Origin: 66-474 sp035695065
GTDB lineage: Bacteria; Pseudomonadota; Gammaproteobacteria; Xanthomonadales; Rhodanobacteraceae
Direction: 5' to 3'
Length of the DNA stretch: 64,000 bases
NCBI GenBank assembly: GCA_035695065.1
Contig: DASSEW010000007.1
Location: forward strand, 56,453 to 120,452
In this document: piece by piece, positions 1 through 6,977 of the stretch
How positions within the stretch are numbered: position 1 is the first letter of the stretch
Layout of the letters: every line of letters starts with the position of its first letter
Notes under the pieces: model-generated
What the model was told of the DNA's origin: nothing
Seen by the model: only the letters and a program-made list of their open reading frames with translations
The model's database searches: none
Translations under genes and position numbers: made by a program

Positions 1-1107
1 TTCGGCTTCCGCGCGCCGCCCGCACTGGTCGAGGCGTTCACTGCACATCTTCCGCAAAGCGATGGTTATTGCCATGAACAGGGGCTCGACGAAGCGCGCG
101 AAGCGATTGCGTCGCAACAGCGTGCCCGCGGCGCGCATGGTATCGACGCCGAGCGCATCTTCATCGGCAACGGCGTCAGCGAACTGATCGATCTTTCACT
201 GCGCGCGCTGCTGGAACCCGGCGACGAGGTGCTGCTGCCTTCGCCCGATTACCCGCTGTGGAGCGCGGCAACGATCCTGAACGGTGGCGTGCCGCGCTAT
301 TACGCTTGCCCCGCGGCGCGCGCGCACCTGCCGGATGCGGACGAGATGGATGCGCTGTGCGGGCCACGCACGCGCGCGATCGTGCTGATCAATCCCAATA
401 ATCCGACCGGCGCGGTGTACCCGCGCGAGCTGCTGACGCGCATCGTCGCGCTGGCCGAACGCCGCAATCTGTTGCTGCTTTCCGACGAGATCTACGACGG
501 CATTCTTTACGACGGCGCGGCCTTCACGCCGCTGGCCTCGCTTAGCGGCGAGCTGCCGTGCCTGTCGTTCTCGGGTTTGTCGAAGGTGCATCGCGCCTGC
601 GGCTGGCGCGCCGGCTGGCTCTCGCTCTCGGGCGCGGCGTCGCGCATCCATGCATTGCGCGATGCGCTGCAGCTGCTCGCCGCCCTGCGGCTGTGCGCCA
701 ACGTGCCGGCGCAGTGGGCGATCGCGCCGGCGCTGCAGGCCGATCGCAGCATCGAGGCACTGACCGCGCCGGGCGGACGTCTGCACGAGTCGCGACGCGC
801 GGTGATCGACGGCGTCGCGCGCAGCAAGTTTCTCGAATGCGTGTCGCCGCAGGGCGCGCTATACGCTTTCCCGGCGATCCGCTCCGGCGTGCTGCCGGAC
901 TTCGACGATGAAACTTTTGCGTTGCGCTTGCTGGAGGAGGAACACGCACTGGTGGTGCCAGGCACCAGCTTCAATCTGCCGGACAGCCGCCACTTCCGGA
1001 TGACGCTGCTGCCCGAGGCGCCACAGATGACCGAAGTGCTGGCGCGGATCGAACGCACCCTGGCGCGCCTCGGCGAAGGCGCCATGCCGCGTCGGCATGT
1101 CGCCTGA
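1..1107 (+). CDS. alaA: Glutamate-pyruvate aminotransferase AlaA-like, 5' truncated by window edge
   Basis: Class I/II PLP-dependent aminotransferase, expected to interconvert pyruvate plus glutamate with alanine plus 2-oxoglutarate in the cytosol. The frame is open from the first base, so the gene begins upstream; 368 residues are visible and roughly 40 N-terminal residues are missing relative to the E. coli AlaA length I recall (about 405). Visible hallmarks are GYCHEQGLDEAR near the start, IFIGNGVSELI, INPNNPTGAVY, SDEIYDG, and the PLP-lysine motif SFSGLSK with the lysine codon at 583-585, followed by RLCANVPAQ. These motifs match AlaA more closely than a general aspartate aminotransferase. 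The SGNH hydrolase gene follows after 21 bases. Substrate specificity is inferred from family resemblance. Confidence 0.9.
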   Translation, partial: FGFRAPPALVEAFTAHLPQSDGYCHEQGLDEAREAIASQQRARGAHGIDAERIFIGNGVSELIDLSLRALLEPGDEVLLPSPDYPLWSAATILNGGVPRYYACPAARAHLPDADEMDALCGPRTRAIVLINPNNPTGAVYPRELLTRIVALAERRNLLLLSDEIYDGILYDGAAFTPLASLSGELPCLSFSGLSKVHRACGWRAGWLSLSGAASRIHALRDALQLLAALRLCANVPAQWAIAPALQADRSIEALTAPGGRLHESRRAVIDGVARSKFLECVSPQGALYAFPAIRSGVLPDFDDETFALRLLEEEHALVVPGTSFNLPDSRHFRMTLLPEAPQMTEVLARIERTLARLGEGAMPRRHVA

Positions 1108-1128
1108 CGTGCGCTGCGGAGACCGGCG

Positions 1129-1800
1129 ATGAGCGCGCACTCACCCGAATCGCGGAACGCGGCATTCCTCGCGCTGGGCGACTCCTACACGATCGGCGAA
1201 GGCGTGGCGGAAAACGAGCGCTGGCCGATGCAGCTCGCCGCTCGCCTGCGCGCGCAAGGCGTCGCGATCGAACAGGCGCAGATCATCGCGCGGACCGGCT
1301 GGACCACCGACGAACTCTCGGCCGCGATGGACGAGGCGAACCTGCATCCCCCGTACGCACTCGTCACGCTGCTGATCGGCGTCAACAACCAGTATCGCGG
1401 GCGCCCGCCGGACGAATACCGCGTGCAATTCGGTGCGCTGCTCGCCCGCGCGATCGCGCTGGCCGGCGACGAGGCGCGGCGCGTGGTGGTGGTTTCGATT
1501 CCGGATTGGGGCGTCACCCCGTTCGCGCGCAGCGAAGGTCGCGACGCGCGGCAGATCGCGACGCAGATCGATGCATTCAACGTGATCGCGCATGGGGAAG
1601 CGGATGCGCAGCGGGCGCGCTTCGTGGACATCACCGGCTTCTCGCGCGCAGCGGATCTGCGCGGACTGCTCACCGCCGATGGCCTGCATCCTTCAGGGGC
1701 GCAGTACGCACGCTGGGTGGAGGCGATTGCGCCGGCCGCGCGCGAAGCATTGACGTGCGAGCCATTGGCGGGTCAAGACCCGCCCTACCTCACCCCTTGA
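1129..1800 (+). CDS. SGNH/GDSL-family hydrolase
   Basis: A 223-residue single-domain esterase/lipase of the SGNH superfamily. Block I LGDSYTIGEG carries the nucleophile Ser19, block III contains GVNNQ with the conserved Asn, and block V DGLHPSG supplies the Asp-His pair near the C terminus. There is no signal peptide, so it is probably cytoplasmic. The start is supported by GGAG at 1118-1121, seven bases upstream. Its last codons run through half of a dispersed GTAG palindrome (1767-1788), so the C-terminal tail GQDPPYLTP is repeat-encoded. The 3' end overlaps the convergent DUF924 gene by 11 bases. The natural substrate cannot be read from the sequence. Confidence 0.88.
   Translation: MSAHSPESRNAAFLALGDSYTIGEGVAENERWPMQLAARLRAQGVAIEQAQIIARTGWTTDELSAAMDEANLHPPYALVTLLIGVNNQYRGRPPDEYRVQFGALLARAIALAGDEARRVVVVSIPDWGVTPFARSEGRDARQIATQIDAFNVIAHGEADAQRARFVDITGFSRAADLRGLLTADGLHPSGAQYARWVEAIAPAAREALTCEPLAGQDPPYLTP
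1767..1788. repeat. REP-like palindrome, family A, single arm
   Basis: One hairpin arm (GGCGGG-TCAAGA-CCCGCC followed by CTAC) of the family seen repeatedly in this window. This copy is unusual in lying inside a coding region, where it encodes the last residues of the SGNH hydrolase. Confidence 0.75.
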
Positions 1801-2332
1801 ATCCGCCCGCATCGAGGAACGCCTGTTCCTCCGGAGTGCTGCGCCGCCCCAGCGCGGCATTGCGGTGCGGGAAACGACCGAAGCGGCGGATGATGTCGTG
1901 GTGGATGCGCGCCCAGTGGTCGGCGTTCTCGCCCGGCAGCGCACGATGCAGGAACAACGAACGCTCCTGGTCGGCGAGGTCTTCCGAATGCTCGAACGGC
2001 AGGTAGAAGAACATCCGCAGCTCCGGCTCGACCTGGGAATCGAAGCCGGCATCGAGTGACCGTTGCGCATATTCGCGCGCAAGTCCATCCGTCGCATAGG
2101 CGTGCGCGCTGCCGCGGAACACGTTGCGCGGAATCTGGTCGAGCAGGATCAGCAACGCCAGCGCGCCCTGCGCCTCGGCCATCCAGCCCTCGAACTCGCG
2201 ACGCGCCGCGGCATGGTGCGCGTCCAGGAAACGCGCCGCGCATTCGGCGTCGAACGCCTCGTCTCGCGTGAACCAGCGCTGCGTACCGGCAGCGCGCCAG
2301 AATTCCACCACCTGCTGCGGTTGCGGATGCAT
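1790..2332 (-). CDS. DUF924 family protein
   Basis: A 180-residue soluble, helical protein. Motifs typical of DUF924 are VVEFWRAAG and RWFTRDEAFDAE at the N terminus, a central LILLDQIPRNVFRG stretch with AHAYATD, the segment FFYLPFEHSEDLADQE and HHDIIRRFGRFPHRN near the C terminus. No biochemical role is established for this family as far as I know. I chose the ATG at 2330-2332 because family similarity begins there; the frame stays open upstream but that part looks like random arginine-rich translation. It is convergent with the SGNH hydrolase and lies 49 bases downstream of the diguanylate cyclase on the same strand. Confidence 0.85.
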   Translation of the reverse strand: MHPQPQQVVEFWRAAGTQRWFTRDEAFDAECAARFLDAHHAAARREFEGWMAEAQGALALLILLDQIPRNVFRGSAHAYATDGLAREYAQRSLDAGFDSQVEPELRMFFYLPFEHSEDLADQERSLFLHRALPGENADHWARIHHDIIRRFGRFPHRNAALGRRSTPEEQAFLDAGGFKG

Positions 2333-2381
2333 GCGTTTAGTCCGTGGCTGGATGCAGAGGTGCCGCTGCCGCGCGCGCTTT

Positions 2382-4103
2382 TCAAGCGGGCGGCGTGGCC
2401 AGCGTCTGCGCGACTTCCTCGCGCCGGTACAGCACCACGCGATTGCGGCCCAAGGCCTTGGCGCGATACTGAGCGGTGTCGGCGCATTCGACCAAGGTTT
2501 CCGCGCTGGGCGTGTCGGCATCCATCACCGCCACGCCGATGCTCACGGTCAACGAAACGGGTTCACCGCCCACTTCCACGCGCAAGGCCGCCGCGCGCGC
2601 GCAGAGGCGCTGCGCGATCTGCAGCGCCACCCTTGCGCTCACCCAGCGCAGCACGATCAGGAATTCCTCGCCGCCGTAACGGCCCAGGTGATCGCTGGCG
2701 GCGAGCTGTTCCTGGATCGCGCCGACCACTGCGCGCAGGCAGGCGTCGCCGGCAGAATGTCCGCGGGTGTCATTGACGCGCTTGAAGTGATCGAGATCCA
2801 GGAACAACACCGCCAGCGACTGGTTCTTGCCGCGCGCGGACTGCCAAGCTTCGTGCAGGCGATCCAGGATCGCGCGCCGGTTGAGCACGCCGGTGAGCGG
2901 ATCGTTTTCGGCCAGGCGATTCGCGCGGTCGCGCTCGTGGCGTACCTGCAGCGTGCGATCGGCCAGGCCCACGGTGATCACCACCGCGGCGTACGCCATG
3001 CTGGCCGGGAAGCCGTACTCCAGCCACGCCGGCAGGTGCAGGCCCACGATCAGCTGGGTCACGCGCAACAGCGTGAGCGCCAGCAGCGGCAGCCACGCGA
3101 TCAGGAAAAAGCCGGCCTGACGGCTGCCGCGCCGCCACGCGCGCCAGCCGGCGAACAACGCGGTCAGCGTGCTGACGATCAGCAGCAGGTTCACGGTGTT
3201 GGGCAGCCACGCATCCGGGTCCAGCAGCGGAATCCACACCAGCACCGCAAACAGGAAATACGGCCAGCGCATCCACGCCAGCACGCGCGCAAGTTGCGGC
3301 ACCACCTCGCGCAGCGCGGCGAATTCCAGGATGAAGCTGATGGAGAGCGCCGCCGCCAGCGTGGCGGCGAACTGGCCCGGGTGATAGCCGAGCGGCGCGA
3401 GCCACTGCGCGCCCGGCAGCACGTACAGCTCGCCCGAGACCGACATCTGGTAGGCAAGCTGTGCGCCCATGTAGGCGAGGAAGTACAGGAACATGCGGTC
3501 GCGCAGCACCAGCCAGAAGCACAGGATCACCAGCAGCATCGACGCTTCCACGCTGGCGAAGGCCGTGCTCAGGCGCACATGGCGCAGGTCGCCGGCCTGG
3601 TAGCTCGCGTAGTCGGAGATCCGCACGCGCAGCGGCTGGCTCTGGCCGGGCGCGCCCACGCTCACGTAGACCGGCTGGTCGGCACGCAGGTCGCGCGGCA
3701 ACACCAGCACCAGCGCGTGCCGCGAAAAGCGCGGATCGAGGTCGGCGTCGTAAGTGCTGAGCGTGCGCGGCGCATAACCCGGCGGCAGGTACGCCGTGAC
3801 GCGCGCGCGGATGTCGCCGCTGATCGCGAGCAGCGGCCGCGAGGCACCGTTCCAGTCGTGCGCCAGCCGCACGCGATACCACGCGTCGCGATCATCCGGC
3901 GCGCGCAGCAACGGCCTGGGCAACACCTGGAACTGCGAGCCAAGCTTGCCCTGCACGATCATCTGCGTCGGCGGGGCCGCGTCGGCCGGCAGTTGCAGCC
4001 GGCTGACCTGCACGGGCGCGTCCGCCGCGTGCGCACAAGCCAGGCAGGCCAGCACCACAAGCAAGCCCGCCAGCCATGCACCCGCGAACCCTCGACCGCG
4101 CAT
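2382..4103 (-). CDS. Membrane diguanylate cyclase with 7TMR-DISM sensor module
   Basis: 573 residues. A signal peptide (ends near ACAHA, residue 26) precedes a periplasmic beta-rich region of about 160 residues of the 7TMR-DISM-extracellular type, then about seven membrane segments (roughly residues 185-385) and a cytoplasmic GGDEF domain starting at ENDPLTGVLNRR. The active-site signature is GGEEF at residues 477-481, so synthesis of c-di-GMP from two GTP is expected. The autoinhibitory RxxD site that normally sits five residues upstream is absent (AASD is found). The C-terminal SIGVA motif is present. The periplasmic module suggests sensing of a carbohydrate-like or envelope signal, which is inference. 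Confidence 0.9.
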   Translation of the reverse strand: MRGRGFAGAWLAGLLVVLACLACAHAADAPVQVSRLQLPADAAPPTQMIVQGKLGSQFQVLPRPLLRAPDDRDAWYRVRLAHDWNGASRPLLAISGDIRARVTAYLPPGYAPRTLSTYDADLDPRFSRHALVLVLPRDLRADQPVYVSVGAPGQSQPLRVRISDYASYQAGDLRHVRLSTAFASVEASMLLVILCFWLVLRDRMFLYFLAYMGAQLAYQMSVSGELYVLPGAQWLAPLGYHPGQFAATLAAALSISFILEFAALREVVPQLARVLAWMRWPYFLFAVLVWIPLLDPDAWLPNTVNLLLIVSTLTALFAGWRAWRRGSRQAGFFLIAWLPLLALTLLRVTQLIVGLHLPAWLEYGFPASMAYAAVVITVGLADRTLQVRHERDRANRLAENDPLTGVLNRRAILDRLHEAWQSARGKNQSLAVLFLDLDHFKRVNDTRGHSAGDACLRAVVGAIQEQLAASDHLGRYGGEEFLIVLRWVSARVALQIAQRLCARAAALRVEVGGEPVSLTVSIGVAVMDADTPSAETLVECADTAQYRAKALGRNRVVLYRREEVAQTLATPPA

Positions 4104-4201
4104 GCCGTCACCTCGGCTGGAAGTCTATTGCGTTCACGCGCGCACGGCACCTGCCGGAAGTTCACGCAGGGCGCCCCCGACGCGCGTAGGATTCCGGGTT
4201 C

Positions 4202-4861
4202 ATGAATCGTCCCCTGCGCGCGCTCGCCGGTGCCTCGCTGCTGATCGTGTTCGGCTGCGCGCCCCGCGTCGCGGCGGCGGCGACCATCTACAAATGCACC
4301 GCGGGGGATGGCGCGGTGACCTACCAGGACAAACCGTGTCCGGCCCACCAGCGCCAGGACACGATGGAATTTTCGGATGCGCCGATCGTCACGCCGGCGC
4401 CGCCTCCGATCGTCGCCGCGAGCGCGCCGGCAGCGGCCGCGACCGTTGCACCCGCGCCGGTCGCTTCACCGTCGCCGTTGCCGACGATGTACGCCTGCAC
4501 GACTTACGATGGCGAGAAGAAATACCTGAGCGACACCTTGCCCGCGCCGTATCCGGTGCCGCTGGGCGCGCTGGGCTATCCCGGGCAAAGCCTCGACCAG
4601 GCGTATGGCGGACGCAATCGCATCGGCCTGTCCGCGCCGGAAGAAGCGCGCAAGCCGACGATCGGTCGCGGGCCGCTGATCGCCAACGCGCAGGTCATGG
4701 TCCGCGATCACTGCGTGCCGGCGCCGCGCTCGCAGGTGTGCGACGAGTTGCGCCGACGCTTCGACGCGAACCACGAAAAATTGCGCATGGCCTTCCCGAG
4801 CGAGAAGGCGCCGTTCCAGCAGCGCGAAGACCAATTGAACGCGCAGCTGAAAGGCTGCTGA
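4202..4861 (+). CDS. DUF4124-domain exported protein
   Basis: 219 residues. The N terminus has a hydrophobic export signal ending in VFGCAPR, which may be a lipobox or a simple Sec signal. A DUF4124 signature follows (IYKCTAGDGAVTYQDKPC), with the paired cysteines typical of this small periplasmic domain, then a Pro/Ala linker (about residues 60-95) and a C-terminal region containing YACTTYDGEKKYLS, a second degenerate copy of the same motif, and HCVPAPRSQVCDEL. Function is unknown; the family is abundant in beta- and gammaproteobacteria. It is divergent from the diguanylate cyclase, sharing a 98-base intergenic region, and convergent with ogt 15 bases away. Confidence 0.8.
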   Translation: MNRPLRALAGASLLIVFGCAPRVAAAATIYKCTAGDGAVTYQDKPCPAHQRQDTMEFSDAPIVTPAPPPIVAASAPAAAATVAPAPVASPSPLPTMYACTTYDGEKKYLSDTLPAPYPVPLGALGYPGQSLDQAYGGRNRIGLSAPEEARKPTIGRGPLIANAQVMVRDHCVPAPRSQVCDELRRRFDANHEKLRMAFPSEKAPFQQREDQLNAQLKGC

Positions 4862-4876
4862 TCAAACTCGCCTGGA

Positions 4877-5380
4877 TCAGGGCTCCAGCACCAGCGTCGT
4901 GCGCGGCGCGTGCGTGCGTTCGTGCGCGAGCAGCCAACGCTTGGCGGGCAGGCCGCCACCGTAGCCGGTGAGATCGCCATCCGAGCCGATCACGCGATGG
5001 CAGGGAACGATGATCGACAACGGATTGGCGCCGTTCGCCGCTCCCACCGCGCGCACCGCATTCGGCCGGTCGATGCGCTGCGCGATCGCCGCGTAGCTGG
5101 CGGTCTCGCCGTAGGGAATCGCCAGCAGTGCGCCCCACACTTCCAACTGGAACGGCGTGCCGTGCGGATGCAGCGGCAGATCGAACGTATACCGAGTCCC
5201 TGAAAAATATTCTTCGAACTGATGGCGCGCCGCGCGAAGTTTCGACGGCGCGTGCTGCGCATCGTCCGGAGCGGCCTGCGCGGCGCCGCGCTTCGGCAAA
5301 CCGATATAGGTCAGGCCGCCTTCGTCGGCGACCAGCAGCAGCGGACCGATCGGCGAATCTGTGTGATCGAAGAAAGTCAT
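4877..5380 (-). CDS. ogt: Methylated-DNA-protein-cysteine S-methyltransferase
   Basis: A 167-residue suicidal DNA repair protein that transfers alkyl groups from O6-alkylguanine or O4-alkylthymine to its own cysteine. The active-site motif IVPCHRVIG is intact, followed by LTGYGGGLPAKRWLLAHE, and the helix-turn-helix region contains PYGETASYAAIAQ and NAVRAVGAANGANP. There is no AdaA domain, so this is the Ogt-type single-function enzyme. The ATG at 5378-5380 fits the family N terminus (short strand followed by GPLLLVADE); the frame is open upstream only through a decayed repeat. Its C terminus lies 15 bases from the convergent DUF4124 gene. Confidence 0.93.
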   Translation of the reverse strand: MTFFDHTDSPIGPLLLVADEGGLTYIGLPKRGAAQAAPDDAQHAPSKLRAARHQFEEYFSGTRYTFDLPLHPHGTPFQLEVWGALLAIPYGETASYAAIAQRIDRPNAVRAVGAANGANPLSIIVPCHRVIGSDGDLTGYGGGLPAKRWLLAHERTHAPRTTLVLEP

Positions 5381-5390
5381 GTTCGAGAAC

Positions 5391-5452
5391 GCAGGGCGGA
5401 CATCGTCCGCCACCCCTGCGCCGCCATTATCGGCGCGCAGCGCCCACCCTCC
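5391..5452. repeat. REP-like pair, family A, decayed copy
   Basis: The left arm GGGCGGACATCGTCCGCC is well preserved with an imperfect head (GCAG instead of GTAG); the right arm (GGCGCGCAGCGCCCACCCT) is degenerate. It fills the gap between ogt and the SDR gene. Confidence 0.6.
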
Positions 5453-5460
5453 ATGGCCGC

Positions 5461-6246
5461 CTAAAAACCATAATGCAAAAACCCGCCATCCACCGCGATC
5501 ACGCTGGCGGTGATGTAACTCGACGCCGGCATGCACAGGAACGCCACCGCGTCGGCGACTTCCTCGGGTTCACCGATGCGGCCCATCGGCGTGCGCTGCA
5601 GCACTTCGTCCAGGTAATCCGGATCGGACAGCGCGGGCCCGGTGCGCTGGGTGCGGATGTACCACGGCGCCACCGCGTTGACGCGGATGCCGTCATCGGC
5701 CCATTCGCAGGCGAGATTGGTGGTGAGCTGGTGCAGCGCGGCCTTGGTCAATCCATACGGCGCGCCGGTGCGCACGTGCGTCGCGCCCGACACCGAACCG
5801 ACGTTCACGATCGCCGCGTTCGCGTGCTGCGCCAGTTGCGGGTGCGCCAGCCGGCACAACTCGAACGCCGCGACCAGGTTCAACTCGAACAGCTTGTGCA
5901 GATCCTCGCCGCTGTATTCGAGCGTCGCCTTCTTGATGTTGCCGCCGGCGTTGTTGACCAGCAGCGACAGCGGCGCGCCGAGGTCGGCGATCCAGTCGAA
6001 CACCGCGAGGCGGTCTTCGGCTTCGGCAAGATCGGCGGCAAACGAACGCGGCTGGCTGTCCGGAAAATCCTCGGCGATCTCCTCGCACGCGGCCTGCAAC
6101 TGCGTTTCATCGCGCGCGACCAGCAACGGTTGCGCGCCGAGCGACGCCAGCTCGCGCGCGCAGGCCAGGCCGATGCCGCGGCTCGCGCCGGTGACCAGCG
6201 CGGCCTGTCCGTCCAGCCGCCAGCGGGAAAGGTGCGCGTTGTTCAT
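5461..6246 (-). CDS. SDR-family oxidoreductase (tropinone-reductase-like)
   Basis: 261-residue classical short-chain dehydrogenase/reductase. The cofactor motif TGASRGIG is at residues 19-26, LLVNNAGGNI stabilises the central sheet, the catalytic Ser lies in NVGSVSG and the catalytic Tyr/Lys in YGLTKAAL, and WYIRT follows the NAVAP loop. The C terminus VIAVDGGFLHYGF is typical of the family. Motif pattern and length resemble the tropinone-reductase-like subgroup, but the substrate cannot be assigned. It is transcribed towards ogt and diverges from the small lipoprotein gene, with 75 bases between their starts. Confidence 0.88.
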   Translation of the reverse strand: MNNAHLSRWRLDGQAALVTGASRGIGLACARELASLGAQPLLVARDETQLQAACEEIAEDFPDSQPRSFAADLAEAEDRLAVFDWIADLGAPLSLLVNNAGGNIKKATLEYSGEDLHKLFELNLVAAFELCRLAHPQLAQHANAAIVNVGSVSGATHVRTGAPYGLTKAALHQLTTNLACEWADDGIRVNAVAPWYIRTQRTGPALSDPDYLDEVLQRTPMGRIGEPEEVADAVAFLCMPASSYITASVIAVDGGFLHYGF

Positions 6247-6321
6247 GCGCCGAGCTTACCCCAAGCTTGCGCGGGCGTGCGCCGCGCGCGAGACTGCCGC
6301 GCATCGCAGGAGGTCGTCGCC

Positions 6322-6570
6322 ATGTTGCGATCCATTGCTGTCCTGATTTCCGCCGCCGCCTTGTGCGTGGGATTCAGCGCGTGCTCGCCGCACAACCCGC
6401 AGGCGCCGCAGCCGAAAGACGCGCCGCAGCCGCAATCCGAATCGAGCGTGGTGCTCAACTCGCCGCTCGGCACGCTGGTGAAGGACCGCGACAAGGCGAA
6501 GGCGGTGCAGAAGATCGTCAATGATCAGGCGGCCAAGCAAAACCAGGCGATCGACGACCAGTCGCATTGA
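6322..6570 (+). CDS. Small putative lipoprotein
   Basis: 82 residues. The signal peptide ends at GFSAC with a candidate lipidated Cys21, followed by a Pro/Gln-rich spacer and a short charged helix (SPLGTLVKDRDKAKAVQKIV) rich in Lys, Asp and Gln. The ATG is preceded by CAGGAGG at a suitable distance. I do not recognise a named family. The layout, a lipid anchor plus disordered linker and amphipathic helix, suggests an outer- or inner-membrane-anchored periplasmic accessory protein. It faces the GIY-YIG-like gene convergently. Confidence 0.65.
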   Translation: MLRSIAVLISAAALCVGFSACSPHNPQAPQPKDAPQPQSESSVVLNSPLGTLVKDRDKAKAVQKIVNDQAAKQNQAIDDQSH

Positions 6571-6588
6571 TGGGACAAGTTTGCCGGC

Positions 6589-6975
6589 CTAATCGTTTAA
6601 CTGCCACGATTCCAGCCCGCTGCTTCCCTTCAACCGGATGTATCTGCGTTCGACTTCATTGATGTTCTCGTCCCGTCGCACGTTGCAGAGAAACGATAGC
6701 GTGATCTTGTGGCCTTGCAGTGCAGCTTGGGCCAAGGCTTTGTGTACCGTGCGATATTGATCGGGCTTGTTCTTCCGATAGGGTTTGTCGGCCAGTAGGC
6801 GATTCACGTTGCGTGCGTAATGCGTACGCGGCCTTTTTGCTCCGGACTTGGCTTTGCCAACGTAACGGCCAACTCGGTTTCCGTCCTGATCCGTGATTTC
6901 CCACATATAGATGAGAGGCAAGCTCTCATCGAGCTCGTGTGGTTCGACTTCCGGAGTCTTCCAGCGAAAACTCAC
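6589..6975 (-). CDS. GIY-YIG-like small protein, lower GC
   Basis: About 128 residues from a GTG at 6973-6975 that lies two bases after the sppA stop codon; an internal ATG (MWEITD) is an alternative start. The order of motifs resembles a GIY-YIG nuclease fold: IYMWEI with an early Tyr, RYVGKA, a following R..H (RPRTHYARN), and a conserved-type Glu in NEVERRYI, ending LESWQLND. Two sampled 60-base lines are 55-58% G+C against about 72% in adjacent sppA, which suggests recent acquisition. Family membership is by motif reading only; a role in DNA cleavage is not demonstrated. Confidence 0.6.
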   Translation of the reverse strand: MSFRWKTPEVEPHELDESLPLIYMWEITDQDGNRVGRYVGKAKSGAKRPRTHYARNVNRLLADKPYRKNKPDQYRTVHKALAQAALQGHKITLSFLCNVRRDENINEVERRYIRLKGSSGLESWQLND

Positions 6976-6977
6976 GA

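Noticed and set aside
2124..4205. A long plus-strand frame of nearly 700 codons
   Set aside because: It is antisense to the DUF924 and diguanylate cyclase genes, rich in Gln, Arg and His with no motifs, and is a by-product of high GC codon use.
4202..4861. The DUF4124 protein as a definite lipoprotein
   Set aside because: The cysteine at FGCAPR is near the signal end, but a normal Sec cleavage at VAAAA fits as well, so I leave the anchor open.
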